From positions 22,871,979-22,935,978 of the forward strand of contig CM049321.1 in the NCBI GenBank assembly GCA_026874595.1: DNA of 64,000 nucleotides. Reading direction: 5' to 3'. Position 1 is the first letter of the stretch. Each line of letters opens with the position of its first letter. The notes under the pieces were generated by a model. It saw only the letters and a program-made list of their open reading frames with translations, did not search any database and was not told where the DNA came from. Source of the stretch: Sipunculus nudus. Its lineage: Eukaryota > Annelida > Sipuncula > Golfingiida > Sipunculidae. A program made the translations under genes and the position numbers. This document shows positions 1 through 12,238 of this stretch, piece after piece.

Positions 1-814
1 GTCTTAAACACTGTGTGTTACAGCTCACAATCAGACCTCCAGTCACTCATCCTTGTTATGGTAAACAGAGACACGTGGACTGTGTTTACCAACACACAAA
101 GCCATGACAAGATGTATAACAGCTGTATTCGAGGAACTGAGACTGTGTGCTGGTATGGTTTCTACCTGAGAAACCTTTGTATAAAGCAAAACTAAACTGA
201 TAGTTTGAAAGAATAGATATGCTTTCGTTCCTGATTATGTCCCTTTAAGTGAGATATCATCATTTTGCCATTGAGGCACCAGGGAGGTTAGAACTGGGGG
301 CCTTCAGCTCCAAAGTCTGATGCCTTAGAAACTGTATTCTTACACACATTTCAAATTGTAAACGTCCCTTACATATCTGTAGATGACTACTGTAGGTGGC
401 TTTATATTCACAGGGTTGAAATTCACGATTTTCACTTTTTTCATTGTTTCACGAGGGTTCTGTTTTTCGTGATCTCGCAATGTGTAAGACCTATACAAAG
501 AGTATAACCATTTTTATGTGAATTAATTTTATCAAATATTATGTGTACAAAATCTTGTGAACAAAAAATATTGGAAATTGGAAAAATAATTGAAAAATTA
601 AGATATCATATTAAATAAATATCATTCATTGAAAATACACAATCTATTTTATTTATAATGTCAGCCTTTAACTTTTCAACTTTGCCTCCAGAGATGCAAA
701 CTTTTATTCGGGAATGTTTTATTTTCCCGTTATTTCCTCTTTTGCAGGAATCACAAATTTTAAACCCTTGTGGGCGAAAAGGTATGATATAATGAATACA
801 TTAATTTTTTTCAG
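1..814. other. Upstream intron or flank of MRPL10; nothing recognised
   Basis: AT-rich sequence with no exon that resembles the N-terminal half of mitochondrial L10. The last bases (about 800-814) form the polypyrimidine tract and AG acceptor of the exon starting at 815, so at least the right part is intronic. Confidence 0.4.
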
Positions 815-1817
815 GAAAGCAATAACAGATACACCGTGGATCAACATCAGCCCATTACTCTATGGCCATAACCTGTATATTGTGAGTGAAGAAGTCAAGC
901 TTGCTGAGGTTGCAAAGGTCACAAAGAAATTGCCATCCCTTCTGTTGCTTGGTAAGATAGTCTGCAATGAGTGTTTTTGAAATGATATTGTTATTTTTAG
1001 TAACTAGTGGTCTACCCTTAATTCCAAAATGCCACTTGCAACATGTGTGTGTTAGTCTGTATGTAAAATCATAAATGTATTGATACATGGAAATCTGAAT
1101 ATACCGATGTGATAGTCCTAGTAACATAGAGTGACGCATATAAAGGTATTCCCTTGTTGGAAAAATATAGAAATATACTGGCTTCTATAGTCTAGGGGAA
1201 GAGCACAGGGTTCAAAGCCTGGAGGTCATGAGTTCAAATTATCAGCTGAGAGCGGTGAGATTTTTCACGGTGGACCCCCACCCAGGGTAAGTGCTCTGAA
1301 GGCCAGATTGGAAGACTGTACCCCATAGATGTGTTTCACTCACAAACAAGTGCACCATCCGAGGGTCCCTCAGTGTAAACTACACACCCTGGACCAGCAG
1401 GTGGAGTACACTGAGCCTGGTTGATCAGAGAAAAACCATGTGTTTCCGCCCTGTCGCAAAGTCTAAACCTTGAATGGATTTCTGCAGATAAACATAGTAA
1501 CTAATAAAGCCTGAATTAAAAATGGATGTGGTTACCTCCACAAAATATATTTAAAAAAATACGGAAATATTTTTTTTTTTATTTCAGGAGGAATCGTGAG
1601 GGATCGTATTCTGACACGTGACGCCATCCTGCGATACGCCAGTCTACCCAGCCTTGAAGCTGTGCTAGGACAAACTGTGGCCCTGCTCAACTCCCCAACA
1701 CAGATGACCAACAGGCTTTTAAACACACATCAACAGACATTATCTAATAACCTTAGTCAATACGTTAAACAAAACACAGAAGACAGTTCATCAGACTCGA
1801 CTCCAGGAGAGACATAA
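815..1817 (+). CDS. MRPL10: Mitochondrial ribosomal protein L10 (uL10m), 3' part: two terminal coding exons
   Basis: Two exons are visible, 815-951 and 1588-1817, joined in phase 1 across an intron with GTAAGA donor and a T-rich ATTTCAG acceptor; the stop is TAA at 1815-1817. Together they encode about 120 residues. The first exon reads ...PLLYGHNLYIVSEE..., then a leucine-rich LPSLLLLGG. The second begins GIVRDRILTRDAILRYASLPSLEAV and ends in a Gln-rich helix (LSQYVKQN) and an acidic tail. This order (GHN..LVSEE, P..LLGG...ILSR....Y..LPSL) is the C-terminal half of metazoan mitochondrial L10, a stalk-base protein of the large mitoribosomal subunit that anchors L7/L12. Upstream exons, including the mitochondrial presequence, are not recognisable in bases 1-814 and probably lie outside the window. 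An AATAAA at 1830-1835 follows the stop closely. The family assignment is confident; the upstream gene structure is unknown. Confidence 0.88.
1180..1543 (+). mobile_element. tRNA-derived SINE, copy 1, inside the MRPL10 intron
   Basis: A pol III A-box-like TAGTCTAGGGG (about 1188) and a B-box-like GAGTTCAAATT (about 1230) are followed by a central block, GAGATTTTTCACGGTGGACC, also found in the copy at 59923-60320. The 3' tail contains AATGGATTTCTGCAGAT and ends in an imperfect hairpin (TGGATGT...ACCTCCA). The shared head, centre and tail with a second locus 58 kb away mark it as a dispersed short retroelement. It is orientated like the host gene. Family name not assigned. Confidence 0.75.
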
Positions 1818-1829
1818 CACAAGATGGGA

Positions 1830-1835
1830 AATAAA
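1830..1835 (+). terminator. Polyadenylation signal of the MRPL10 gene
   Basis: AATAAA lies 13 bases after the stop codon, in AT-rich sequence with further AATAAA-like hexamers and a T-rich stretch downstream. It is the nearest candidate 3' end signal for the preceding exon. Confidence 0.5.
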
Positions 1836-1929
1836 TATAATGAAATATGGATTTCTATAGATAATAAATATTATAACTTCTTTATTTTTGTTATTTGAGT
1901 GTTGTATTGTGAATTGATATTTGTATCTG

Positions 1930-2505
1930 GAGAAGTGAATTTTCATGGGTTATCTTGTTTTCTGCCACAACCAACTTCATTTCTGGAGAACTTCTCTGAA
2001 ATTGTTGGACAGACTTGGCCTCATTTTAGAGTCATATATGAACTGGTGTCTGATATTATTAGTAAACAACAGTGGTGACACCTACATTTGTTTTCACATG
2101 GTGTCCATCCTTGCATCTCCACACATATTTGTATCTGCCTATAATTAGTGTGTTCATAGATCTTGAATACCTTTATTTAATACACATGACTGGTGGTGCC
2201 ACCTGTGATCTTTTTTCTCATATGGCATCCATTTGTTTGTGTGTTTTGGGTAAAATCATGCATACCTTAGAAGGGGTTTGATGTGTTGTCCTGAGAAAAA
2301 ACAGGTCCATCCATTTGGATAGCCTTCTCACACATGACTGATAAGACAGATGGCAGCACCTCCAATAGAGATTTCATAGAGCACAACCATGCTATTATCT
2401 TTCATGTGTGGTTTGATGTGTCAACCTGATATTTTACATGTTAACAGATCTTGGACACTTTAATCTTATACTCAAGACTGATGGCAATACCTGTATTTTG
2501 TTTTT
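1930..2505 (+). repeat. Degenerate tandem repeat of the 'GATCTTGGATACCTCCAT / GGTGGCGCCACC' type, left part
   Basis: Successive degenerate units contain a phrase like CATAGATCTTGAATACCTTTAT, then an ACTGGTGGTGCCACCTG palindrome, then TGGCATCCATTTGT. The same phrases in the same order continue at 4430-5620 on the other side of the element at 2507-4007, so that element appears to have been inserted into a pre-existing array. Short open frames here are chance. Confidence 0.6.
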
Positions 2506-2506
2506 T

Positions 2507-4033
2507 ATGCCCCCGCCACAAAGTGGCCGGGGCATATAGTTTTACCCATGTCCGTCCTTCCGTCATTCCGTCATTCCGAAATTAAACAGTTGTACGGACT
2601 TTTTTTTCGCCATGCCTGCAGATATTGGCCTGATTTTTGGTGTGTGGGCAGATAATGACCAGTTACAGATCGAGTTTGCGTTTCGTCCCAGTTGACCTAC
2701 TTTTGACTGTTTTACGGCTCGTGAACATAGAAAATTTCATGAAAAATATAAATTTTCATGACAAAGTTACAGATCGAGTTTTTTTTTAGATTTTCATGAC
2801 AAATACACATGTACGGACTTTTTTTCGCAATGCCTGCAGATATTGGCCTGATTTTTGCTGTGTGGGAAGATAATGACCAGTTACAGATAGAGTTTGCGTT
2901 TCGTCCCAGTTGACCTACTTTTGACTGTTTTACGGCTCGTGAACATAGAAAATTTCATGAAAAATATAAATTTTCATGACAAATACACATGTAAGGACTT
3001 TTTTTCGCAATGCCTGCAGATATTGGCCTGATTTTTTGTGTGGGCAGATATTGACCAGTTACAGATTGAGTTTGCGTTTTGTCCCAGTTGACCTACCTTT
3101 GACCGTTTTACGGCTCCTAAACTTAGAAAATTTCATGAAAAATATGAAATTTCATGACAAATACACATGTACGGACCTTTTTTGGCAATGCCTGCAGATA
3201 TTGGCCTGATTTTTGGTGTTGGCAGATATTGACCAGTTACAGATGGAGTTCGCATTTCGTCCCGGTTGACCTACTTTTGACTGTTTTACGGCTCCTGAAC
3301 ATAGAAAATTTCATGTAAAATATATATTTTCATGACAAATACACTTGTACAGACTTTTCTTCACAATACCTGCAGATATTGGCCTGATTTTTGGTGTGTG
3401 GGCAGATAATGACCAGTTACAGATCAAGTTCACGTTTTGTCCCAGTTGACCTATTTTTGACCGTTTGACGGTGCTCTAACATAGAAAATTTCATAAAAAG
3501 GTGCACATGTATGGACTTTTTTTTGCAGTACCTGCAGATTCAGGCCTGATATTTGGTGTGTAGGCAGATAATGACCAGTTACAGATCGAGTTCTTGTTTT
3601 GTCTCAGTTGACCTACTTTTGACCATTTGACTGCTCCTGAACATAGAAAGTTTCATGAAAAATATAAATTTTCATAACAAATGCATATGTACTGACTTTT
3701 TTGTACTGATAATGACAGTTACAGATCGAGTTTGCGTTTCATCCCGGTTGACCTACTTTTGATTGTTTTACGGCTCCTAAACATAGAAAATTTCATGAAA
3801 GACAAAAAGTTTTATGGAAAATGCACATGTATGGACTTTTTTCACAATGCCTGCATATACTGGCATGATTTTTGGTGTGTTGCTTGATAATGACCCGTTA
3901 CAGATTGAGTTTGCATTTTGCCCTTGTTGACCTACTTTTGACCATACGACACCTCCTGAACTTAAAAAATTTTACAAATGTTTCTAATTTGCCCAAGGCG
4001 GGGGCATTCGTGTCGTTCAGACACATCTAGTTT
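2507..4033. mobile_element. Non-autonomous repeat element with GC-rich inverted ends and about eight internal 180 bp tandem units
   Basis: The left end reads ATGCCCCCGCC (2507-2517) and the right end GGCGGGGGCAT (3997-4007), an exact 11 bp inverted repeat; a short CGTTCAGACACATCTAG tail and a poly-T run follow to about 4033. The interior is a tandem array. The phrase GTACGGACTTTTTT recurs, with decay, near 2591, 2810, 2990, 3168, 3347, 3507, 3688 and 3828, each followed by CCTGCAGATATTGGCCTGAT and then CCAGTTGACCTACTTTTGAC. There is no coding capacity. Dispersed repeats with this ATGCCCCCGCC signature are, to my knowledge, common in mollusc genomes. Confidence 0.75.
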
Positions 4034-4322
4034 TTTTTTTTTTTTTTTTGCTTACTTCTGTTGTAGGAGAGTACTATTCTGGGACAGGAAGGGGATATAA
4101 TTATTCTTCAATGTACTGGAGTCTGGAAAAATTACAAGTTTTGTGGCCAACCTCCAGGTAGACCAAATCAGTGTTGTAACACAAAAGATGCACTATTTTC
4201 AAATGCTTGTCTGAAAACGAGGGCTACTAAATTATAACATGGTGTCATATAGCCTTATATGTACAATCTGTTAAAAAAACCGAAATACCATTTTGGTGAT
4301 GTATATGGAGGCCTATGAGACT

Positions 4323-4343
4323 TGGGGGGGGGGGGGGGGGGGG
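4323..4343 (+). repeat. Poly(G) tract
   Basis: An uninterrupted run of about 21 G. It is one of many long homopurine/homopyrimidine G/C runs in the window. Confidence 0.95.
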
Positions 4344-4429
4344 TTAACCGCGACCGTTTCTAGAGAACTCTTCTGAGACCCTTGGACCAATTTCTCCAAA
4401 ACCCAGCATACCGGTAGTTATTTGTTCAC

Positions 4430-5620
4430 CTGTTTAGTTGTGCCTAAAAAAAGACAGATGGCGCCACCTGCTGTCCTTGTTGCTCAGTCTGAAATCGGAA
4501 GTCTTTTTTATAACAGCCCATATCTCAGGAGTGGTTCAATGTATTGAGCTGAAGTTTTGCACCTCCATACATCTTGGATCTCTCCATCTTGAAGTTGCAA
4601 GACTGGTGGTGCCACCTGCAATAATTTTCGAGTAGCCTACATCCATGTGTTTGCCATCTGTCTGTCTAAGTGATTGGTTCATTGTATTGGGCTGAAATTG
4701 TGCATGTCAATAGATCTTGGATACCTCCATCTTTTATTTAAGATTGGTAGCGCCATCTGGAAAGGTGTTTTGTGTGGCGTCCATCCGTGCACTTGTTTTA
4801 GTTGAAAATTGCTCAAATCTCAGGAGTGGTTCAATGTATAGGTCTGAAATTTGGCATGTACATCCATCTTGTAGAGTTTTCTCGTCAACCAGACAGGGGC
4901 GCCTCTTACCCTACCGTTTTCATAGTATGAATTAATACTGTTTTCTATCGAGTGATTTGCCATATTGGCCTGAATTTGTGCTTGTCCATAGATCTTGGAT
5001 ACTTCCATCTCATATTTATGACTATTGGCGCCATCTGCAATTGTTTTCGTGTGGCATCCATCTGTACGTTTTCTTTAGGTGGAAATTGCTTATATCTCAG
5101 GAGAGGTTCAAAGTATTGGTCTGAAATTTTGCATTTACATACATATTGGAGAGTTTTCTTGTAAACCCGACAGGAGGCGCCACCATATCTGACTGTTTTC
5201 ATAATATACATTACTGCCCTTTTCTCAGGAGAGATTTGCCATATTGGCCTGAAATTGTGCTTATCTATAGATCATAGATTCCTCCATCTTGTATTGAAGA
5301 CTAGTGGTGCCTTCTGCAGTTGTTTTTGGGCGCGTTCATCCATCTATTTGCTATGGGTAAAAATCGCTCATATCTGACGAGTGGATGGATGTATCAGCCT
5401 GAAATTTATTTATGTTTATCCATCTTGGATAGCTTTGTTGTAACCAGACAGGTGGCGCCACCAGCTGTTCTGTTTATATAGAATACATTGATGCACATTT
5501 TCTCAGTAGTGAATTGGTGTATCGGCCTGAAATCTTGCATGTTGTATTCATCTGTAGCTCTGTTTGTGCTGAAAATTGCATATATATGAGGAGTTTAATT
5601 TGTATCACTGATGCCACAAA
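4430..5620 (+). repeat. Degenerate tandem repeat, right part of the array begun at 1930
   Basis: About five units of 200-260 bp. Each carries TATTGGCCTGAAATT-like text, GTGCATGTCCATAGATCTTGGATACCTCCATC-like text (in pieces), a GACTGGTGGCGCCACCTG palindrome variant and a GTGTGGCATCCATC phrase. Units diverge by substitutions and small indels, with no long open frame. The reverse-complement version of the same phrases makes up 11000-11900. Confidence 0.7.
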
Positions 5621-6815
5621 TTGTGAGTTATGTCATGTCAGGGGCATCCCATGCCTAACTTTAGACATGCTTCTGTGATATGGCCGATACACGTAGTCGC
5701 TTATCGACTACCCGTATTCAAGTTACCTATTTTGGTTGAAAATTCCTTTATTCACATCTCGAGTGTTCCTATAAACTTCCAATATATCTCCAGGGGCTGG
5801 CGTGTAGATCCTCAAGCATCGGTTACAAACTGCAGTCGTAGCAGATCTCCCTGGATATAACCGCTGCTTTGCAAAGCAAGGTTTTCTGGGCTGACTACCG
5901 AGGTTGGCACAGAGCAAGGAAAAGTAATCAGACCAATGATAGCATGGTATCGCATTGTGCATCCAGCATTCGTGCTTTGTCAATATTAAACATACGAAAC
6001 CCACTCTCCTACAAAGCCAGAATCTTTTGTAGTAGTTAATAAAATCAAGCATGTAAATTAAACAATTTACACAACATTTTTTGCTCAGCTGACTATAAAT
6101 CATCTGAGCTATAGTCGTGGTCCATTGTCCGTCCTCCGTCTAGCTACCCGTCCGTCCGTCAATCCGTCCGTAGATGTGGAATCCAAAATTCGGCATTATG
6201 TTAGATGTCCCTAAGATATCCTACCAAGCCGAAAACTGGGTCTTTGCGACATCGTTCCTTTGAGGATTTAAGGAAAAACCTAAATTTGTCATTCAAAACC
6301 TATTTTCACACCTCAGGGCTGCCTAATATATAAACCACTTATCTGTTTTTCTTCATATTTACCATAAATATTACTCTATATAGTTCCTATGCACATGCCA
6401 GAAATTAGGTCTGTATTATATAATTTTCAAAAATTATGGGCCCAAACATAATGGATTTTGTAAAAAAATCAGGAAAAATATTTGGTCACTTATAATTATA
6501 ACACAAAAAATATTAAAGCTAGGGACTTTTTTCAGTAATATAACTTTAAATAATCAAAATTTAATAGTATACCCAAAATTAGATCAAAATCTTTTAAATT
6601 TGTTAAAATATTAGCAAAAATATTAAATTGGAACCTTGAATTTTGCCCAAATTTGACCATGGCACGTTTTTTTCCCGTAAGTATATTTATTTTTTTTTCA
6701 TAGCTGGGATACATGTCGATTTAATCTGTTGATTTCTGAAATTGGAAAGTAAAAGCTTAAACATTATTCTAATTATTAAAGTTTTTCAGATGCTCTAATG
6801 TATTTGCATTTTGTA
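5621..6815. other. Non-coding AT-rich stretch with a CCGTCCGTCC-type repeat fragment
   Basis: Around 6120-6180 there is a run of CCGTCCGTC-like words, a start typical of degenerate dispersed repeats in such genomes. The rest is AT-rich. A 126-codon minus-strand frame at 5723-6103 has no recognisable domain or splice context and is not called as a gene. Confidence 0.5.
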
Positions 6816-9013
6816 TATCCAAGACCCCACTCTAGTTCACTATAGCCTTGCTTAGGAAACCTTATTAGTGAAGCGGCACCCCTGCTGTAATAAACATACA
6901 CATATTCTTATGGCCCCCTCCACCCCCAACCCCCCCCCCCCCCCCACCACCACCACCACCACCATCACCAGTTATATTGCCATACATGTTTGTTATTGTC
7001 AACCATATTTCTTTAAATGTCAAGCTCTTTTTGATCCAATGTGCACAACTTTTCCTTAATATACTAATTCAAGAAGTAATCCAAGAGGTGCCACGTTGTT
7101 CTGATGTAGCATTTTTAAGAAATTATCTTTTTAAAATAATTAAACAAAATATAATTTAACCCATCAGTAGGCATAATTTGATAATATATGAGACAAATCA
7201 TGGATAAATAAAGGTGCAATTTAAAATTTTGAATTCTGGAGTGTTATTTTCATACATTTATCGCTTTGCAAATTGAAAAAAAAATATATTTTATAAAATA
7301 AAGAAATATATCTGTGTGCAAAATGTGGTTACTTGACTAAAATAAGTATTAATGTTGATGCAATTTAGATTTGTGAATCAATTCAAATATTCAGATATAT
7401 ATGATATACTGTAAATATATAGTAAAATTTATAAACTTAAAAAAGTGACTTAACAAAAGAAAAAATAGGATCTAATGCAAATATTTGTTCATTATTTTCC
7501 TGTCTCAGTAGAATCGAAATTAAAGTTTTCGCTTTGTTTTCCATCTCTCTGCCTGTTTTTAAATAATTAGAAATAATTTCATTTAAATTAAATTTTATCC
7601 TTCACGTATATTCAGAGGTGCTATGACTCCCACCAGTCCCTGTAAGCACCATTGAATTAAATTCCCTATTCTGTATTTATATCTAAAGGTGTTGTTACTC
7701 TCCCCCACTACAGCCTTGCCTAGGTAACCTTATTAGTGATGCAGCACTGGCAGAACACCCCTGCTGTAATAAACAAACACATATTCTCATGGCCCCCCCC
7801 CCCCACCATCACTACCACCATCACCAATTATATTGCCATACATGGTTTGTTATTGTCAACTGTCTTTCTTTAAATGTGAAGGTTAAGTAAACCTATTCCA
7901 CGTGCGTTTGTTGTTTGATGGGAGGATTTCACCCAGATCCCAGACTTTGCCCTGATTTGATTGGCTGGTACACGTGTGACATCATGGACTGAATTTTATC
8001 AACAACTCAGATCTAGTAATGCACGTGTTTTATTCTCTGCTGAAAATTTGGGACTGACAGAGGCGGAAATACTGTGCTTTTACTGAGATCTAGAATTTTT
8101 AGTCACAGGGAATTTCCCAGTGTGTGACGTCACTGCCGTTTGACAGTGCTCATAGATGAGCCCATATTTTTTGAACAAATCACACAACCTCATGTCTTTA
8201 GTGGAAAAATAGATAGAAAAAAATGTTTTTCCTCCAGGAATAGGGCTCATTTTATGTAAAATATATATTAGTATTTTTTTCATAGGCAATTATGTTATAT
8301 GATAATTTAATGAGATTTGGAATACGTTTGCTTGACCTAAAGCTCTTTTTGATCCAATGTGTACAACTTTTCTTGACATATTAATTCAAAAAGTAATCTA
8401 AGAGGTGCCACGTTGTTCTGATGTAGCATTTTTAAGAAATCATTATTTAAAATAATTAAACAAAATATAATTTAACCCATCAGTAGGCATAATTTGATAA
8501 TATATGAAACAAATCATGGATAAATAAAGGTGCAATTTAAAATTTTGAATTCTGGAATGTTATTTTCATATATTTATTGCTTTGCAAATTGATAAATTAT
8601 ATTTTATAAAATAAAGAAATATATCTGTGTGCATAAAGTGATGTTACTTGGCTAAAATAAGTATTAATGTTGATACAATTCATATTTGTGAATCAATTTA
8701 ACTATTCAGATATATATATGATATACTGTAAATATGTAGTAAAATTTATAAACTTAAAAAAAGTGACTTAACAAAAGAAAAATTAGGATCTAATGCAAAT
8801 ATTTGTTCATTTTTTTCCTGTCACAGTAGAATCGAAATTTAAGTTATTTGCTTTTCCATCTCTCTGTCTGATTTTAAATATTTAAAAATAATTTCATTTA
8901 AATTAAATTTTATCATTTACGTATATTCAGAGGTGCTGTAACTCCAACCAGTCCCTGTAAGCACCATTGAATTTAATTCCCTGTTCTGTATTTACATCCC
9001 AAGGTGTTTTAAC
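6815..9013 (+). repeat. Tandem duplication, two copies of an about 870 bp unit (the second enlarged by a MITE)
   Basis: Copy 1 (about 6815-7690) and copy 2 (about 7691-9013) share, in order: AGCCTTGC(T/C)TAGG(A/T)AACCTTATTAGTGA, CCCCTGCTGTAATAAACA, a poly(C)/(ACC)n patch, TTATATTGCCATACATG, CTCTTTTTGATCCAATGTG, GAGGTGCCACGTTGTTCTGA and GGTGCAATTTAAAATTTTGA. They end with matching GTGCTATGACTCC/GTGCTGTAACTCC text and a poly(C) run. Divergence is modest, mostly point changes. No coding sequence is evident. Confidence 0.85.
7880..8338. mobile_element. MITE (459 bp) with 21 bp imperfect terminal inverted repeats
   Basis: This block is absent from the otherwise matching copy 1 of the surrounding duplication, where TTTAAATGTCAAGCTCTTTT is continuous near 7012-7030. 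Its left end AGGTTAAGTAAACCTATTCC and the reverse complement of its right end, AGGTCAAGCAAACGTATTCC, differ at 3 of 20 positions. It has no coding capacity. Target duplication is not clear (at most AA). The empty-site comparison makes insertion after the duplication the simplest reading. Confidence 0.8.
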
Positions 9014-10999
9014 ACCCCCCCCCCCCCCAGTCATTGAGCCCTAGTTCTTGAGCACTGAGGATAGTATTTTTATTGCAACTTTAAAAAATCTATGGCGATG
9101 CAGTTATAACTGTCACAATCAGCTGAGCCCCGTGACCCATTGGTCCCTTGTTTTGTATAGAGATCCAAGGAATAAGTTAGAAAATGCTATGTTATGTTTT
9201 TCAGTGATTTTTTATCTTAAATATATATATAAATTTCTTTTAAATTCAGTGTAAACATTTAATGATTTAAAGGATAATGAAATATATGAGAATGCAAAAT
9301 TTGATATAATATTAGTCAAACTGAAGATAATTAGTGAGGTAACTTATAATTCTGAATTAATATATATGTTTTTTTTTATTTTGGAAATTTATCAAATTTG
9401 TAAAATAAAAAAAATGAATATGATAAAAATTTTTCATTAAAAAAATCATTATTCTCCTGCCAAAATATGGATATGCTGAAAAAATATGGTTTAATATAAA
9501 CTTAAAATTATTTCCCTTGATCAGCACTGCCAGAAAGTGAAGTAAAGTGATAACTCCTTTCTATCCACCTGTCGGTCCATCTGTGAATTTTTTAATAAAA
9601 AATCTTTACTAGGTTTTTCATGGCAGTCATGTCAGAGTTTTAGTTTGGCAATCATATGTTTAGGTCTTATCACTAAACCGCATCGCCGTTTCCTCTTAGC
9701 TTTCAAAATGCTTATATATAAAAAAGCAATAACAATAGAAGTAAGTAAATAATTTTTGCATTCGCAAGTAAAAATTCATCTGAGCGCCGTGACCCATGGG
9801 TGCCTAATCATTATCATTATAATTATTATAATTAATAGTAGTAGTAGTAGTAGTAGTAGTAGTAGAAGTAGTAGTATAAATAGTACTATTAGTAGTGGTA
9901 TAGTAGTAGTATAAAATGTTCTTCTTCCGATTAAATATGGAAGCCTTTTTTTTCAAATAAATAAATCTAAAACTGACCACGCGTTCTTTTACGAAGAAGT
10001 AGTTTAAATTTACTCCGAGGGCTCCACGGTCATCGGTGATTATATTTGTCAACTTTGTAAATTCAAAGTGGCGCCCTGTAATACAATCCTGATAGGTTTG
10101 GCACTACATTCAGCGAAGGCACTTGACTTATGCTTAATGTCAGAGAGGTATCAGCTAGTCCTCCAAGTGTTAGTTAGAAACACTCTTATTTGTCTAATGG
10201 AACATATTTAAATTTGCTTTACCTAAGTAATTCCCATGTGCTCCTAACTTCATGTTTACGATAAGCTGACGTTTCGCATGTTATATGACGCCTACGTACA
10301 ACGTCATTTGTACACGCGGTTTTATACGCTGTATCAGGTCCGGATCGTCCATCCTTAAATTTAATGACTTATACTATTTTGCATTTTTATGTGATATATT
10401 TTTACTACTACCCTTCTTTTGCACAAAGTCCACGATGAATACCCCAGAACCACTGGCAGAAATTTATTTCGAGCAAGAATTTCTGGGTCTATAGATAAGG
10501 TGGGTGACGTCAGCTGGTTTATGTATTTAATGATAATATTTTTTTTTGCTTAATCTTGTATAATATTATTTTTATCTATATATTTTAAACAATTTTTTTC
10601 AACATTATTGTTAAACGAATGGACTTAACGGCTTAAACCTACCTGTACACCTTTAGTACCTGACCGCCTACAGCTGGATCGGACCGAGGTATGGTCCGGT
10701 CAAGTCCGCACCTCAAATGCAGACCTATATTAGAACTGCCTTCCACTTTTCATTCACAAAATCTCAAAACGACCCCCCCCCCCCCCCACCCCCCCCCCCC
10801 CCCCCGCCTCCCCCCTCCCCACACACACAAAAACACCAAACGCACGCACACTTGAGTCCATATTCAACTAGAATACAGGCAGGCGACAAGCGACCTCGTG
10901 TATCCGCCGAAATCCGAGTGGGACGGGTGGTGAGGCATGGATTGAGTGGCAAGGGGAAATAGAGTGAGATGTGTTGCCTATTAGCATGGATGTCAGTCA
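9014..10999. other. Gene-free stretch
   Basis: AT-rich DNA with the (TAG)n tract and a poly(C) region at about 10770-10825 (C runs broken by A, G and T). Open frames over the poly(C) encode only proline or glycine runs and are artefacts. Confidence 0.5.
9800..9935 (+). repeat. (GTA)n/(TAG)n microsatellite region
   Basis: About ten uninterrupted TAG units followed by interrupted units to about 9915. Confidence 0.9.
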
Positions 11000-11900
11000 T
11001 GTAAACATGATTGTTGGTGGCGCCACCTGATTTCCGAAAATAATTAGATATTAGTGACTTTTACTCTAGGCAGATGAGAAGATGGGCACCATGCTAAAAA
11101 TGGTTTTAAGTTGGGCCACCAAATTTGTAAAAGGCGTAGAGCTATGTGAGATCTATACGCATTCAAAATTTCAAGCCGATATATCTTACCCGTCCTGGAA
11201 TATTATCATGGATGTCTGCTGCGTAAACATAAATGTAGGTTGCGCCACCTGCTACAATATCGAGAAATATATCCAAGATGTTTAAACAATGCAAAATTTC
11301 AGGCAGATAAGTCAAACAACTGCCGGGATATGAGGATTTTATCCCACGGCCGACAAAAAGACGGACGCTGTGCGAAAATGATTACAGATGGCGCCACCAA
11401 TTTTGCGCATAATAAACAGCTATGTGAGATCTATAAACATGCAAAATTTCAGTAGGATACGTCAAACCAGTCCTGAGATATTAGCATTGATGTCTGCAGC
11501 CGAAACATGAATGTAGGTGGCTCCACCTGTCATAAAATCAAGAAAGCTATCCAGGATGTATGCACATGCAAAATTTCAGGTGACTAAGTCCAACCACTGC
11601 AGAGATATGAGTGATATTAACCACAGGCAGATGAACAGATGGACACTGTGCAAGAATAGTTGCAGGTTGCGCCAGCATTTTTGTGTATGTTATTAAACTA
11701 TCAAAAAGCTACATTTGTACGAAATATCAGCCCGATTGGTGAAACGCGTCCGAAGATATGTGTATTTATGCGTCAAAACAGACGCACAGATGGACGCACT
11801 GAGGAGAGGAAAGGTCAGAGGTCAACGCAAAATATTTTGGCACCAGTTCACGGTGCTGCGCTCTTTCATGAATTCGTCCATTCGATGTATTGGAAAATAT
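11000..11900 (-). repeat. Degenerate tandem repeat, same family as 1930-5620, opposite orientation
   Basis: Recurring phrases are GCTATGTGAGATCTATA(A/C)(A/G)CATGCAAAATTTCAG, in pieces, with GTAGGTGGCGCCACCTG-like palindromes and CAGATGAACAGATGG. The reverse complement of the first phrase, CTGAAATTTTGCATG...ATAGATCT, matches units at 4690-5110. About five units are present. Confidence 0.65.
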
Positions 11901-12045
11901 GGAAAAGACCCTTTAGGATGAAATAGATTATTGAATTATAAGACTAACTCCGATTGCTCTAGCCATTTTATCAAGAGGTATAAAACGAAACATTTTACTG
12001 ACAGCGTACATATATTTTTTTTCAGCCTGTGACCAATAAAGGAAT

Positions 12046-12160
12046 GTTTGTTTTCGGGCCGATTAGAGGAGTCATTTTGGCTTCACTGCATTCAGGCCAG
12101 AATTGTATGACAAAGAGGTACACGTTATGCAGGTAACAAACACTCAGAGAATGAACTGTC
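12046..12160 (+). repeat. Dispersed repeat fragment, matched at about 58705-58800
   Basis: Both loci read, with variation, TTTGGCTTCA(C/A)TG, GCCAGAATTGT, AAAG(A)GAGATACGCGTT-like and TAACAAACA(C/T)TC. The 12 kb copy lies just upstream of a SINE tail (12239-12319). Confidence 0.5.
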
Positions 12161-12238
12161 TAATTTTAGTTATTCAGTCATCAGTCTCGGCTTTCCATAG
12201 ATTTTATATGGGCACATTTTAGAAATGGCTATTTCACG

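Noticed and set aside
5723-6103. 126-codon minus-strand open frame
   Set aside because: No recognisable domain, no promoter or splice context, odd composition; likely chance.
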